64,000 nucleotides of DNA from an uncultured Lachnospiraceae bacterium (GCA_947594855.1 CANQEL010000003.1:103120-167119); one strand, 5' to 3'; positions 29,676 to 38,948 are shown, counted from the first letter of the stretch. Made by a program: numbers and translations. Notes: generated by a model not told the origin, from the sequence alone.

Positions 29676-32258
29676 GTGCACAGCCATAATATAAATAACA
29701 TTATTGCCGGATTTTCTTCCTCGTCTTCTACCGGGCTTTCTGCCGCACAGGCAAAACAGCTTTTACAAAAATACGGAAAAAACGAACTCCCTTCAGCCTC
29801 TTCAAACAGCTTTCTTAAAATGTTTTTTATGCAGTTTAAGGATTTCATGATATATACCCTTCTTTGCGCTGCCGGAATATCTTTTGCCGTTTCATATATA
29901 AACGGAGAGCCGGATTTTATTGAGCCGGGAATAATTCTTATTATAATAATTGTCAATGCCCTTATAGGCGTATTTCAGGAAAAGAAAGCAGAACACTCAC
30001 TTGCGGCGCTTAAAAAAATGACCGCTCCATCTGCCACAGTCCTCAGGGATTCCTCCTGGCAGAAAATCCCTTCAGCAGATATTGTACCCGGTGATATAAT
30101 TATGCTGGAAACTGGGTATCTTGTTCCCGCAGACACAAGAATAATAACATCCCATAACCTTATGGCAGACGAGTCATCATTTACCGGGGAATCACAGCCT
30201 GTAAGCAAATATCCTGACACTCTTTCACCTGATACACATCTTAGCGACAGGCATAATATGGTATATTCAGGCTGCATGATATGTTACGGCCATGGTATAG
30301 GAATCGTATGTGCAACAGGGGTAAATACCGAGCTTGGAGCAATAGCGGATATGCTGATTGGTGAAGATGCACCTGAAACCCCTTTGCAAAAACGCCTTGC
30401 AGTAACAGGCAAAATATTAAGCATTACAGCCCTCCTAATATGTATAATTATATTTGTGGCCGGCGTTATAATGAAACGCCCGATAATAGATATGTTTATG
30501 ACTTCAGTAAGCCTTGCAGTAGCGGCAATACCCGAAGGGCTTCCTGCCATTGTCACAATAATGCTTTCCCTTGGCGTAACAAAAATGGCGGAAAACAATG
30601 CTATAATAAGGAAACTTCCTGCTGTTGAGACCCTTGGCAGCACAACTGTAATATGCTCCGACAAAACAGGCACTCTTACACAAAATAAAATGCACGTAAT
30701 TAAAGAGTATTGCTTTTCAGGCGAAATCCCCTTATCTTCCCCGTATGGGAAAAAGCTTCTCTGTATGTGCTCATTATGTAACAATTCTATAATCCAAAAT
30801 ACCGAAACAATCGGTGAACCTACTGAAAATGCACTGCTTAATGCCGCTAATGATTCCGGCATTGATATATATGCGCTTAAAAAAAGATACAGGCGTATAC
30901 AGGAAATACCTTTTGATTCTACAAGGAAATTAATGACAACCCTTCACACAGACAATAACACCACCTTTTCAATTACAAAAGGCGCTCCGGAAATACTTAT
31001 ACCATTATGCACACATTATGAGTCCGGCAACGGCAAAATACTTCCCCTTAATTATTCAATGCGCAGGCAGCTGCTCTCAAAAAACAATCTATATGCATCA
31101 GAAGGCCTTAGGATTCTTTCCGTGGCATATAAAAATGATATTTCCACACATGACATTAAAAATTGTGAATCCGGACTTACTTTTGCAGGTTTTATAGCGC
31201 TGATTGACCCGCCAAGAAAAGAAGCATACCATGCGGTAAAAGAATGTATAAATGCGGGTATCAGGCCCGTAATGATTACCGGCGACCATGCCGCTACCGC
31301 TGCAAAGATTGCGTCTGAGCTTGGTATTAAAGACAAAAATTCCAAAGTCATAACCGGAAGTATGCTTTCTGAAATGTCTGATGAAGAGTTGGATAAAAAT
31401 ATAAGTAAATACCGTGTATTTGCAAGAGTTCTTCCTGAACACAAATTAAGAATTGTACGTTCACTGCAAAAAAACGGTGAGATTGTTGCAATGACAGGCG
31501 ACGGAGTAAATGACGCTCCCGCATTAAAAGCTTCCGACATCGGCTGCGCAATGGGAATCACAGGAACTGACGTTGCAAAAAATGCATCCGACATGATTCT
31601 TGAGGATGATAATTTTTCCACAATAACGCTTGCCGTACGCGAAGGAAGACGTATATATGACAATATTAAAAAATCCATACATTTTCTCATTTCCTGCAAT
31701 ATAGGCGAAATAATTACAATATTTTTTGCGATATTATTTGGGCTTACAGCCCCGTTATGCGCCGTACAGCTTTTGTGGATTAATCTCATAACAGATTCAT
31801 TTCCTGCACTATCCCTTGGAATGGAGCCGCCTGATAAAAATATAATGAAAAGGCCTCCCGTATCTCCGGATGCAGGTATATTTTCCGGCGGCCTGGGTCT
31901 TAAAATAGCTCTCGAAGGAGCCTTTATAGGAAGTCTTGCCCTGACAGCATATGCCATAGGCCTTAACACCAGTCCTGCAAGCGCAAACACAATGTGTTTC
32001 GCAGTACTCGGACTTACACAGCTGTTTCATGCTTTTAATTCAAGAAGCGATAAATCTCTTTTTGAAATAGGATTTTTTAAAAACAGGAAACTTGTCATAT
32101 CAACAATACTATGCGCCTTCCTGCAGGCTGTTACTATATGCGTTCCCGCACTTAATCCGGTATTTAATACAGTTATGCTAAGCGCCTGGCAATGGGTTGT
32201 GGTTATTGGATTGTCATTTATGCCGATTCCCGTAATAGAATTGCAGAAAAGGATATGA
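29676..32258 (+). CDS. P-type cation-transporting ATPase (Ca2+/P2 type)
   Basis: VICSDKTGTLTQNKMHV, AVAAIPEGLPAIVTIMLSLG, MTGDGVNDAPALKASDIGCAMGITGTDVAK. Confidence 0.93.
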   Translation: MHSHNINNIIAGFSSSSSTGLSAAQAKQLLQKYGKNELPSASSNSFLKMFFMQFKDFMIYTLLCAAGISFAVSYINGEPDFIEPGIILIIIIVNALIGVFQEKKAEHSLAALKKMTAPSATVLRDSSWQKIPSADIVPGDIIMLETGYLVPADTRIITSHNLMADESSFTGESQPVSKYPDTLSPDTHLSDRHNMVYSGCMICYGHGIGIVCATGVNTELGAIADMLIGEDAPETPLQKRLAVTGKILSITALLICIIIFVAGVIMKRPIIDMFMTSVSLAVAAIPEGLPAIVTIMLSLGVTKMAENNAIIRKLPAVETLGSTTVICSDKTGTLTQNKMHVIKEYCFSGEIPLSSPYGKKLLCMCSLCNNSIIQNTETIGEPTENALLNAANDSGIDIYALKKRYRRIQEIPFDSTRKLMTTLHTDNNTTFSITKGAPEILIPLCTHYESGNGKILPLNYSMRRQLLSKNNLYASEGLRILSVAYKNDISTHDIKNCESGLTFAGFIALIDPPRKEAYHAVKECINAGIRPVMITGDHAATAAKIASELGIKDKNSKVITGSMLSEMSDEELDKNISKYRVFARVLPEHKLRIVRSLQKNGEIVAMTGDGVNDAPALKASDIGCAMGITGTDVAKNASDMILEDDNFSTITLAVREGRRIYDNIKKSIHFLISCNIGEIITIFFAILFGLTAPLCAVQLLWINLITDSFPALSLGMEPPDKNIMKRPPVSPDAGIFSGGLGLKIALEGAFIGSLALTAYAIGLNTSPASANTMCFAVLGLTQLFHAFNSRSDKSLFEIGFFKNRKLVISTILCAFLQAVTICVPALNPVFNTVMLSAWQWVVVIGLSFMPIPVIELQKRI

Positions 32259-32325
32259 GTTAAATATCTGATTAAATTTCATACACCCACCCGTATTAAT
32301 ATTAACGTCTATTCTTCCTATCAGT

Positions 32326-32385
32326 CAGACAGCAGACCTCTGTACATCCGGGCAGCTGCGGAGCAAGTCCGTAGCCGCCTGTCTG
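32326..32385. other. Unassigned structured intergenic element (nested inverted repeats)
   Basis: CAGACAG(32326)/CTGTCTG(32379) outer stem; GGC-A-GCTGCGGA gcaag TCCGTAGC-C-GCC inner stem; tgtacatc occurs twice. Confidence 0.5.
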
Positions 32386-32456
32386 TACATCATAGAAAGG
32401 GGTAACCATCAAAATAAAAGAATGTTATCATAAAAGTAAAAAGGTATAAATTTAAA

Positions 32457-35400
32457 TTAGTATGCACGTTTACACAATTTCATACCCTGAATATTATATT
32501 GCCTTTCCTGATTAGTAGTTTTTGTGATACATATCACGTTTGCACTATTATCGACTGGAATTTCAAAACTGGAAATTGTATTAGCTTTCCAACATGATTG
32601 TACTGATGTTTTTGCACAGCTAACCGATGTTTCATTACCTACAATCTTAGATTTCAAATCTTCTTTTGAAGCAATTACTTCATCACCCACATTAGCAAAA
32701 TATGCGGAACCAATAACTCCCAATTCACTATACATCTTACAGTCAATCGAAGCATAATCTAAATTCACTGCCGATTTATCAGGCTTTATGTAGAATGCCA
32801 CAACATCCTTTGGACCAAGTTTTACTTCACATTCCCCATCTCTGAAAGTGATTTTATCCTCACTCACATTTGTATATGCCAGATTTTCCTTAGTCATTTC
32901 TATGACAAGATTCTCAGACTCATACGGATGCTCTTTCAGGAAAGTTATGGAGGTAATCGTTATCTTCTTATTTTTCGTTGTAAAGCTTATATCCAACGCC
33001 ACCGGGTTTTCCTGAAGCTTATCCTCATCACTGGCCTTTGCCGTCATATATCCGGTCTTAAGATAATAACACTCCGTGTTTTCAGTATCCTGTGTAACAG
33101 CTTTGGACCAAAGCTGAGTTCCGCCTCCATATTTTGATGAAGTATCCGTCATGCCCAAAACGGTAGAAAGTGTCATGCTTACTTTACTGCCATCGTCTGC
33201 TTTGGCACAAACTTTTATGGCTTCATACTGCCTGAAATCAAATCCAGATTTATCCGCATTTAGATAGAGGCCTAAGTTTTGTTGATTAGTCGCTGCAGTC
33301 ACCTCAATCCCCTCCTGGGTAAAAGCAAGGTTTTCAATGGTTGAGTACGCCTTGTTCGCTTCTGTCAAATCTAGTGTATAGTCCTGGACTTCAGGTGCTT
33401 TTACAGTAAGTGTAAGTGTTTTTTTCAAACTCGGATTTGACTTTGGTATAGCGACGATATTGATTTCGGTTCCGCCCGCAACATTTGCACCAACAGTAAG
33501 GTTTCCGCCTGCGTCAATGGAACATCCCGGCACTTCGGGTTCTATGCTAAGATTAATGGTGGTGTCTGGATTCTTACCATCTTTTGAATTGATCTCAGTA
33601 TATATTTTTATACTTGTACCGGGTTCTATCTCAGTTACTCTATCTACTCTATCACCGGCATAAATAATAAAGCCCGTAACCTTAGGTATTCTCACTCCAA
33701 GCGTAACAGTTCCAAAAATTTCAGGATTACTTTTTGAAACTGCCTTCACTGTAAAGCTTGTTCCTTCCTGCACATCTTTATCAATCGTTACCTTCCCGTC
33801 GGTCTTGTTAATCCTTATTCCCTCAACAGCAGGTTCAATGCTCCATTCAACTGCTGTTGAATAATTTCCGGTTCCGCTGACTGTCGCTGAAAGCTGTGTT
33901 ACAGTATCAGAATAAAGCTTGGTACCCTCTTTCGTATCTATTGTCACTTTAGTCACTGCAGGTGCCTCTGTGGGTGCTTCCGTCGCCTCCGGGTCTTTCG
34001 TCGGCTCCGTTGTCGGCGGTGCAACCGTCACATCCCTTACAAGCGTTATGGATTTTATCTTAATCTCTGCCAGCGGGTCAGCCGTATCCTCTTTCTGATA
34101 GGTGTTGTATTTTATGAACACTCCCTGCGCGGCATCCTTTATGCCTGACAGATTCAGTGTGTATGGACTTGAGCCCGCACTGAACGTTGTATACTGCTCG
34201 CTTCCTACTATTGGGCATTTCGAGCTGTCTGCTCCTGACCAGTAGTCTGTGGCTGCACCCGCAGGTATCTCACCCTTAAGGCTTACCGCCATCTCGTATG
34301 CCTTTTCTGTCTCATATGAGATTTCCAGGCTCTTATACTGCGACAGGTCTACGGATGTATGCGCGTCGTTCAGGTAGAAACATATGCCGTGTCCGCTGTC
34401 TGCAGATGAAAGGGCTACGCTTACCGTTCCGTCCTCGTTATACTCCGCTGTTCCTTTTGCATCCATGAACGCCTCGTTTGCCTTGTTTATGTTTACCTTA
34501 AGGTCTGCATACGGGTCTTCCGTTACAGAAGGTTCATCTGTAGTTCCCGGCTCTTCCGATGTGTCAGGTTCTGCTGATGTACCGGGTTCCTCTGATGTTC
34601 CAGGCCCAGGTTCCTCTGTTGCCGGTGGCTGTGTGGATACCGTTGCAGGGTCTTTTATGAGTTTTATGGATTTTATCGTCATTTCTGCATCAGGAAGGCT
34701 TGCTGCATCTCCCGCATTGTAAGTGTTGTATTTTATGAACACTCCGCCTGCCGTTTCCTTTATGCTGCTTATGTCAAGCCTGTATTCTCCCTCGCCCTTG
34801 CTGAATGTTGTATACTGCTCGCTTCCTACTATCGGACATTTAGAGCTGTCTGCTCCGTCCCAGTAGCTCTCTGCTGCGGTATCCGGTATATATTCCTTAA
34901 GGCTTATTGCCATCTCATATGCATCATTTGAATTATATGCTATGACAAGCTCCTTATAATCCGTAAGGTCTACCGAAAGTTTTTCCGCATTAAGGTAGAA
35001 GCATATGCCGTGTCCGCTGTCTGCAGGTGAAAGGGCTACGCTTACCGTTCCGTCCTCATTATATGTGGCTTCCTCTGCTGCGAATGCCTGGTTTGCTTTT
35101 GTCATCGGTACTACAAGCTCAGATGCATACGGGTCGTTAGTCACTGTCGGCCTGTCAGGAGCATCCGTCGGCTTTACTGTAGGCGGTGCATCTGTTTTAG
35201 GCGCTTCCGTTGCAGGTTTATCCGTCACGTCAGGCACGTCAGTTGCCGTACCGCCCGGTCCGGCTGTAGGTACATCCGTATTTTTGGGTATAATAATAGA
35301 AGGATCCTGCGGTATGTCCTGTGTCTGACCCTTCGTCTTTACTGTTACAGTACACTTAAGCCTGGTAACCTTTTTTCCAAGCTTATATACTGCCGTTATT

Positions 35401-35691
35401 TTTGCTTTTCCTTCACTTACGCCCTTTATTACTGCGCATGCTTTGTTTCCTTTTGTCTTTGTCTTTTTCTTTAAGATCTTTACTACTGATTTTTTGCTGG
35501 TCTTCCAGCTTACCTTTGCTTCCTTTTTGCCGTTCTTTAATTTAATAACGGCCTTCTTTCCAACTTTTACAGTTACCTTTTTCTTAAGGGATGGCTTTTT
35601 TACCCCCCCCCGCACGAATTTGGCCTGCCGGTACGAGCGTGAGCGCAAGCGTCAGGCACATGAGTGCGGCGATACTTCTTTTTGCCTTCAT
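32457..35691 (-). CDS. Secreted multidomain surface protein (Big2 + four related beta-sandwich/CBM-like modules); signal peptide out of frame through a G9 tract
   Basis: ATG 35691 (RBS GGAG) gives MKAKRSIAALMCLTLALTLVPAGQIRA-GGGKKAIP*; the other frame continues GGVKKPSLKKKVTVKVGKKAVIKL...(Big2) to 32457. ORF track entry 32457..35648 starts at a TTG inside the signal peptide region. Confidence 0.8.
34020..34500 (-). repeat. Repeat module copy B within the surface protein
   Basis: ATAEYNEDGTVSVALSSADSGHGICFYLN...DSSKCPIVGSEQYTTFS..., close DNA and protein match to copy A. Confidence 0.85.
34655..35115 (-). repeat. Repeat module copy A within the surface protein
   Basis: EATYNEDGTVSVALSPADSGHGICFYLN...DSSKCPIVGSEQYTTFS... 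Confidence 0.85.
35603..35611 (-). repeat. Poly-G(9) homopolymer tract in the coding region at the end of the signal peptide
   Basis: taccccccccc gcacg on +; nine consecutive C. Confidence 0.95.
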
Positions 35692-35950
35692 AAGTTTATT
35701 CTCCAATCATTTTACTTGGGTGCGGGATATCCACGCACCCTGTATATCTATATTACATCTTTATTATTTATTTGTAAATAGCTGACCGCTTTTTTATGAA
35801 ATGCTGTTATTGCGACAAAATACGCGCAAATCACCAGATTAAGGTGAATATGAAATTATTAAATTTTTAGAAACTGCACCGGCAAATGCCTTTTATGCCA
35901 GGATTAATTTAGAAATATAACGTATGTATATATTGGATAAGTTAAAACAT

Positions 35951-36088
35951 CCGGACAGGCATAGCTCTCTGTTATAAGACTGTTTGAGGCCGCCGGTGCT
36001 TAAACAGCGTTTTCTGCTATTTTATGCACCGTTTAGTGACGAAACAAGTGAAAACGTGTCTTATAACGGAGAACCCATGCCTGTCCGG
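35951..36088. repeat. 138-bp structured repeat, copy 1
   Basis: CCGGACAGGCAT..TCTGTTATAAGAC ... GTCTTATAACGGAG..ATGCCTGTCCGG with internal CGGTGC/GCACCG stem; core nearly identical to 39419-39556. Confidence 0.9.
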
Positions 36089-36105
36089 ACGCTGTTTACT
36101 CTATG

Positions 36106-36137
36106 CAATATTATAATTTATGTATTTCAAAATATGT
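36106..36137 (+). repeat. 32-bp direct repeat, left copy, flanking IS
   Basis: caatattataatttatgtatttcaaaatatgt, identical at 37327-37358. Confidence 0.95.
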
Positions 36138-36205
36138 TGGGATACAATAGATAGGTAACATAGAAAATAAAATACAAGGATTCACCTTTGTATGATATAT
36201 TGTAA

Positions 36206-37168
36206 TTGAGAAGAAACAATTATCAGAAAGGGGAGAATCCTTGCATGTCAATAATAACACAACAGAAATATCAACGTCAACGTATGGTTAAATATGCCCG
36301 GAATCATTCCGTGACTGAAACAGCAATACGTTACAGGGTAAGCCGAAAAACCGTATATAAATGGCTGGCACGGTATGATGGCACCGCCATGAGTTTAGAG
36401 GATCGCAGCCATAGGCCAAAAACATCACCCAGAGCCCACACGGAAGGAGAACTCAGAAAAATACGCCGCAGGTTAAAAAGGCACCATTGGACAGACCTGA
36501 TACTGGTATATCAGGAACTGGTGGAAAGAGACGGGTATAAACGGAGTTATGGGGGATTCAAAAGAATCTGTGCAAAATTAAAAGCGGCAAAACCGAAAAA
36601 ATCAAAAAAGGACAGGAAGCCAAAGCCATACAAACGTGCAGAATACCCGGGACAGAAAATACAGATAGACGTAAAATATGTACCGTCATACTGTCCGACA
36701 AACGGTGAAAAGTATTATCAGTATACAGCAGTTGATGAGTGCAGCCGGTGGACATACCGGGAAATGTATGATGAACACAGTACATACAGTTCAAAGGATT
36801 TTCTGGAGAAGCTGATAAAGAATGCGCCTTTTCCGATAAGGGAAGTGCAGACAGATAATGGTACGGAATTTACAAACAGACTGATAGTAACAAAGAGTGA
36901 TCATTTAACACTGTTTGAAGGAGAACTGCTAAGACTTAAGATAATATACAACCGCATACAGATAGCAACGCCAAGGCATAATGGGAAAGTGGAGAGGCAG
37001 CACCGCATAGACGAGGAAAGATTTTACAAATATATGAGGATGTATAATCTTGAGGATGGAAGGAAGCAGCTGGCAGTATATCAGAAGAAATCAAATAATT
37101 ATATGAAGACATGCCTGAACATGATGACACCGAACCAGGTGCTAGAGAAGTATCTGGGAATCATGTAA
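36206..37168 (+). CDS. IS481-family DDE transposase
   Basis: HTH RNHSVTETAIRYRVSRKTVYKWLARY...; rve core GQKIQIDVKYVP...YQYTAVDECSRWTY, REVQTDNGTEFTN, RHNGKVERQHRIDEERFY. Start probably at the internal MSIITQQKYQRQ. Confidence 0.92.
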   Translation: MRRNNYQKGENPCMSIITQQKYQRQRMVKYARNHSVTETAIRYRVSRKTVYKWLARYDGTAMSLEDRSHRPKTSPRAHTEGELRKIRRRLKRHHWTDLILVYQELVERDGYKRSYGGFKRICAKLKAAKPKKSKKDRKPKPYKRAEYPGQKIQIDVKYVPSYCPTNGEKYYQYTAVDECSRWTYREMYDEHSTYSSKDFLEKLIKNAPFPIREVQTDNGTEFTNRLIVTKSDHLTLFEGELLRLKIIYNRIQIATPRHNGKVERQHRIDEERFYKYMRMYNLEDGRKQLAVYQKKSNNYMKTCLNMMTPNQVLEKYLGIM

Positions 37169-37182
37169 AGGGGTAGTTAAGA

Positions 37183-37205
37183 GCAACAGCATTTTCTGCT
37201 GTTGC
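37183..37205 (+). terminator. Hairpin after transposase
   Basis: GCAACAGCA ttttc TGCTGTTGC. Confidence 0.6.
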
Positions 37206-37233
37206 GTACAAAGAAATTATATCATACATTAAA

Positions 37234-37288
37234 TATGTCAAGGTCAGGTAGTATTCTCTGAGAGAATCTCCACCTTACCCTTGACATA
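37234..37288. other. Long hairpin in the IS 3' non-coding region
   Basis: TATGTCAAGG/CCTTGACATA (10 bp), AGGT/ACCT, ATTCTC/GAGAAT. Confidence 0.8.
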
Positions 37289-37326
37289 ATTAAAGGTGAA
37301 AGTGTTACCAATCATTGACACCTATA

Positions 37327-37358
37327 CAATATTATAATTTATGTATTTCAAAATATGT
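37327..37358 (+). repeat. 32-bp direct repeat, right copy
   Basis: Identical to 36106-36137. Confidence 0.95.
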
Positions 37359-37389
37359 ATTGACATTTTATTTATTATATGGTATTTTA

Positions 37390-37480
37390 TTCATATAAAA
37401 GCAACCGCCCACAAAGTGGTTAGCCTCAGGGTAAATTATAAACCTACCTTTACTGGCCAAGTAACAAGGTAGGTTTATTT
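37390..37480 (+). ncRNA. Putative type I antitoxin RNA opposite the holin-like toxin
   Basis: Promoter TTGACA (37360) -N17- TATTTT; gcaaccgcccacaaagtggttagcctcagggt; terminator AAACCTACCTT(37440-37450)/AAGGTAGGTTT(37466-37476)+T-rich. Layout resembles Gram-positive Fst/Lpt-type loci. Confidence 0.55.
37440..37476. terminator. Bidirectional terminator shared by putative antitoxin RNA and toxin mRNA
   Basis: Perfect 11-bp stem AAACCTACCTT/AAGGTAGGTTT. Confidence 0.85.
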
Positions 37481-37574
37481 ATTTTCGCTTGTTTTTCCTA
37501 TCTATGTAGGCAAGCAGTGCAATAAGAAATGTTCCAAAAAGAATTAACAATGTTAAAACTTCATATGTACTCAT
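37479..37574 (-). CDS. Putative holin-like toxin (type I TA, 31 aa)
   Basis: MSTYEVLTLLILFGTFLIALLAYIDRKNKRK*; single TM with basic tail. Below the ORF-track size cut-off. Confidence 0.75.
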   Translation of the reverse strand: MSTYEVLTLLILFGTFLIALLAYIDRKNKRK

Positions 37575-37761
37575 ATGGTTCTATGTACCAATCGAATATT
37601 TCAAACTCATGGGCATAGGGCTTAAATTCAGCGGCGATCTGTTTTAAGTCGTCGACCATCATATGCCCGTTTGGCGAATGTCCCACCCAACAGTGACGGC
37701 ACCGGTTTGGACAGCCGTACATATCAAGACAGACGGTCAGGCTTTTGAACATAGTTTCCAT
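37561..37761 (-). pseudogene. Truncated radical SAM protein (N-terminal fragment)
   Basis: METMFKSLTVCLDMYGCPNRCRHCWVGHSPNGHMMVDDLKQIAAEFKPYAHEFEIFDWYIEPYEYI*; CxxxCxxC motif, only 66 aa, ends inside the toxin start region. Confidence 0.75.
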
Positions 37762-37789
37762 TCTTCGTTCCTCCGGGGAAATACGCTAT

Positions 37790-38395
37790 TTATAATAGCT
37801 TGTTCCTAAAATAATCTTCTTTCAATATGCCACGTTCAACAATGTCTACCCGCTCGCCCGTCAGTAGTAGCCGATATGCTTTTCTGCGAGTTCCCTCATA
37901 CTTTAAGCCACATTTCTCCATGACGCGCGACGAGCCGATATTTTCCGCCGCATGGCTGCCACTTATGCGATAGAATCCGACTTCCTCAAAGCAGTAACGT
38001 AAAACCTCTGTGAGAGCTTCGGTCATAATTCCTTCGCCCCACCATGCTTTTCCCATGCAGTAACCGAGTCCACCCGTCTCCTGATACTCGTCAACGTTTC
38101 CCGCCTCAATATCGCCGATGAGAATATTCCCGTTCTTCAATACAATAGCCCAATGGTAGCAGTCCGGACGTTTGCATTCCTCCTCGCGCGCTTTCAAAAG
38201 GGCACGGGTGAGTGAAATATCGCCGTGTGGCATCCATGTCAGATATTTGGTCACATCCGGGTCGTTCATCCAGTTGGCGAAGGCTTCCTCAGCGTCACTT
38301 TCCCGCCACGGGCGCAAAATAAGACGCTCTGTTTGTAATTCCTTTGTACCTTTATGTTCCATTTTCAGTCCCTCCTCGTCAATTTCAGTTATCAT
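37790..38395 (-). CDS. GNAT N-acetyltransferase (RimJ/RimL-like)
   Basis: LQTERLILRPWRESDAEEAFANWMNDPDVTKYLTW..., GGLGYCMGKAWWGEGIMTEALTEVL, NIGSSRVMEKCGLKYEG. Confidence 0.9.
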   Translation of the reverse strand: MITEIDEEGLKMEHKGTKELQTERLILRPWRESDAEEAFANWMNDPDVTKYLTWMPHGDISLTRALLKAREEECKRPDCYHWAIVLKNGNILIGDIEAGNVDEYQETGGLGYCMGKAWWGEGIMTEALTEVLRYCFEEVGFYRISGSHAAENIGSSRVMEKCGLKYEGTRRKAYRLLLTGERVDIVERGILKEDYFRNKLL

Positions 38396-38417
38396 TGTCT
38401 TTCCGACAAATAATCAT

Positions 38418-38948
38418 TTATTTTCTATGTTTAGATAAATACAATACAAGATCGTCGTCATTACAGCAATCACGATACGGCTCACATATCTGATCTTTAT
38501 ACCAGACGCCGCTCCCATCCGGAATGTATCCCCGCTTGACATACATCCTCTGTGCGCTTCCGTATCCGCTGTGCAGTCCCACTCCGAGATATATCACGTC
38601 CGAATAAGAGAATGCGATCTGTTCCGCAATATCCATAAGTTTGCTGCCAATTCCTCTGCGCCTGTATTTCTCCAGAACGCCGAAGTCAACAATCTCTGCA
38701 TAGCCCCGATTTGCATACGCACCACTCTTGGCATCGGGATAGACGTTAATATATCCGGCAATGCTGCCGTTCCATTCGGCAGCCAATGCGGTCGTTTTGC
38801 CCTCGGCCTGATGTTGCAGACGCATTTCGTATTTGTCTATTGTCGCATCCCAACCCTGCGCGATCTCTTCATCTGTAATGATTTGGGCATCGCTCTGCTG
38901 CAAATCTCGAATTACAATTCCATGTTTATCATAATAGACCATTCCCAA
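38418..38948 (-). CDS. GNAT N-acetyltransferase
   Basis: DFGVLEKYRRRGIGSKLMDIAEQIA..., YGSAQRMYVKRGYIPDGSGVWYKD. Confidence 0.88.
   Translation of the reverse strand: MGMVYYDKHGIVIRDLQQSDAQIITDEEIAQGWDATIDKYEMRLQHQAEGKTTALAAEWNGSIAGYINVYPDAKSGAYANRGYAEIVDFGVLEKYRRRGIGSKLMDIAEQIAFSYSDVIYLGVGLHSGYGSAQRMYVKRGYIPDGSGVWYKDQICEPYRDCCNDDDLVLYLSKHRK

Larger units (their letters stand above)
36138..37326 (+). mobile_element. IS481-like insertion sequence
   Basis: Imperfect terminal IRs: left TGGGATACAATAGATAGGTAACA, right (revcomp) TATAGGTGTCAATGATTGGTAACA; DDE transposase inside. Confidence 0.8.

Noticed and set aside
31052-31990. 312-aa minus-strand ORF
   Set aside because: Lies entirely inside the P-type ATPase gene; no recognisable domain or RBS, so antisense artefact.
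36206-37168. IS3/IS30 assignment for the transposase
   Set aside because: Single ORF, HTH followed by rve core and TGT..GGTAACA-type ends fit IS481 better; needs ISfinder to confirm.
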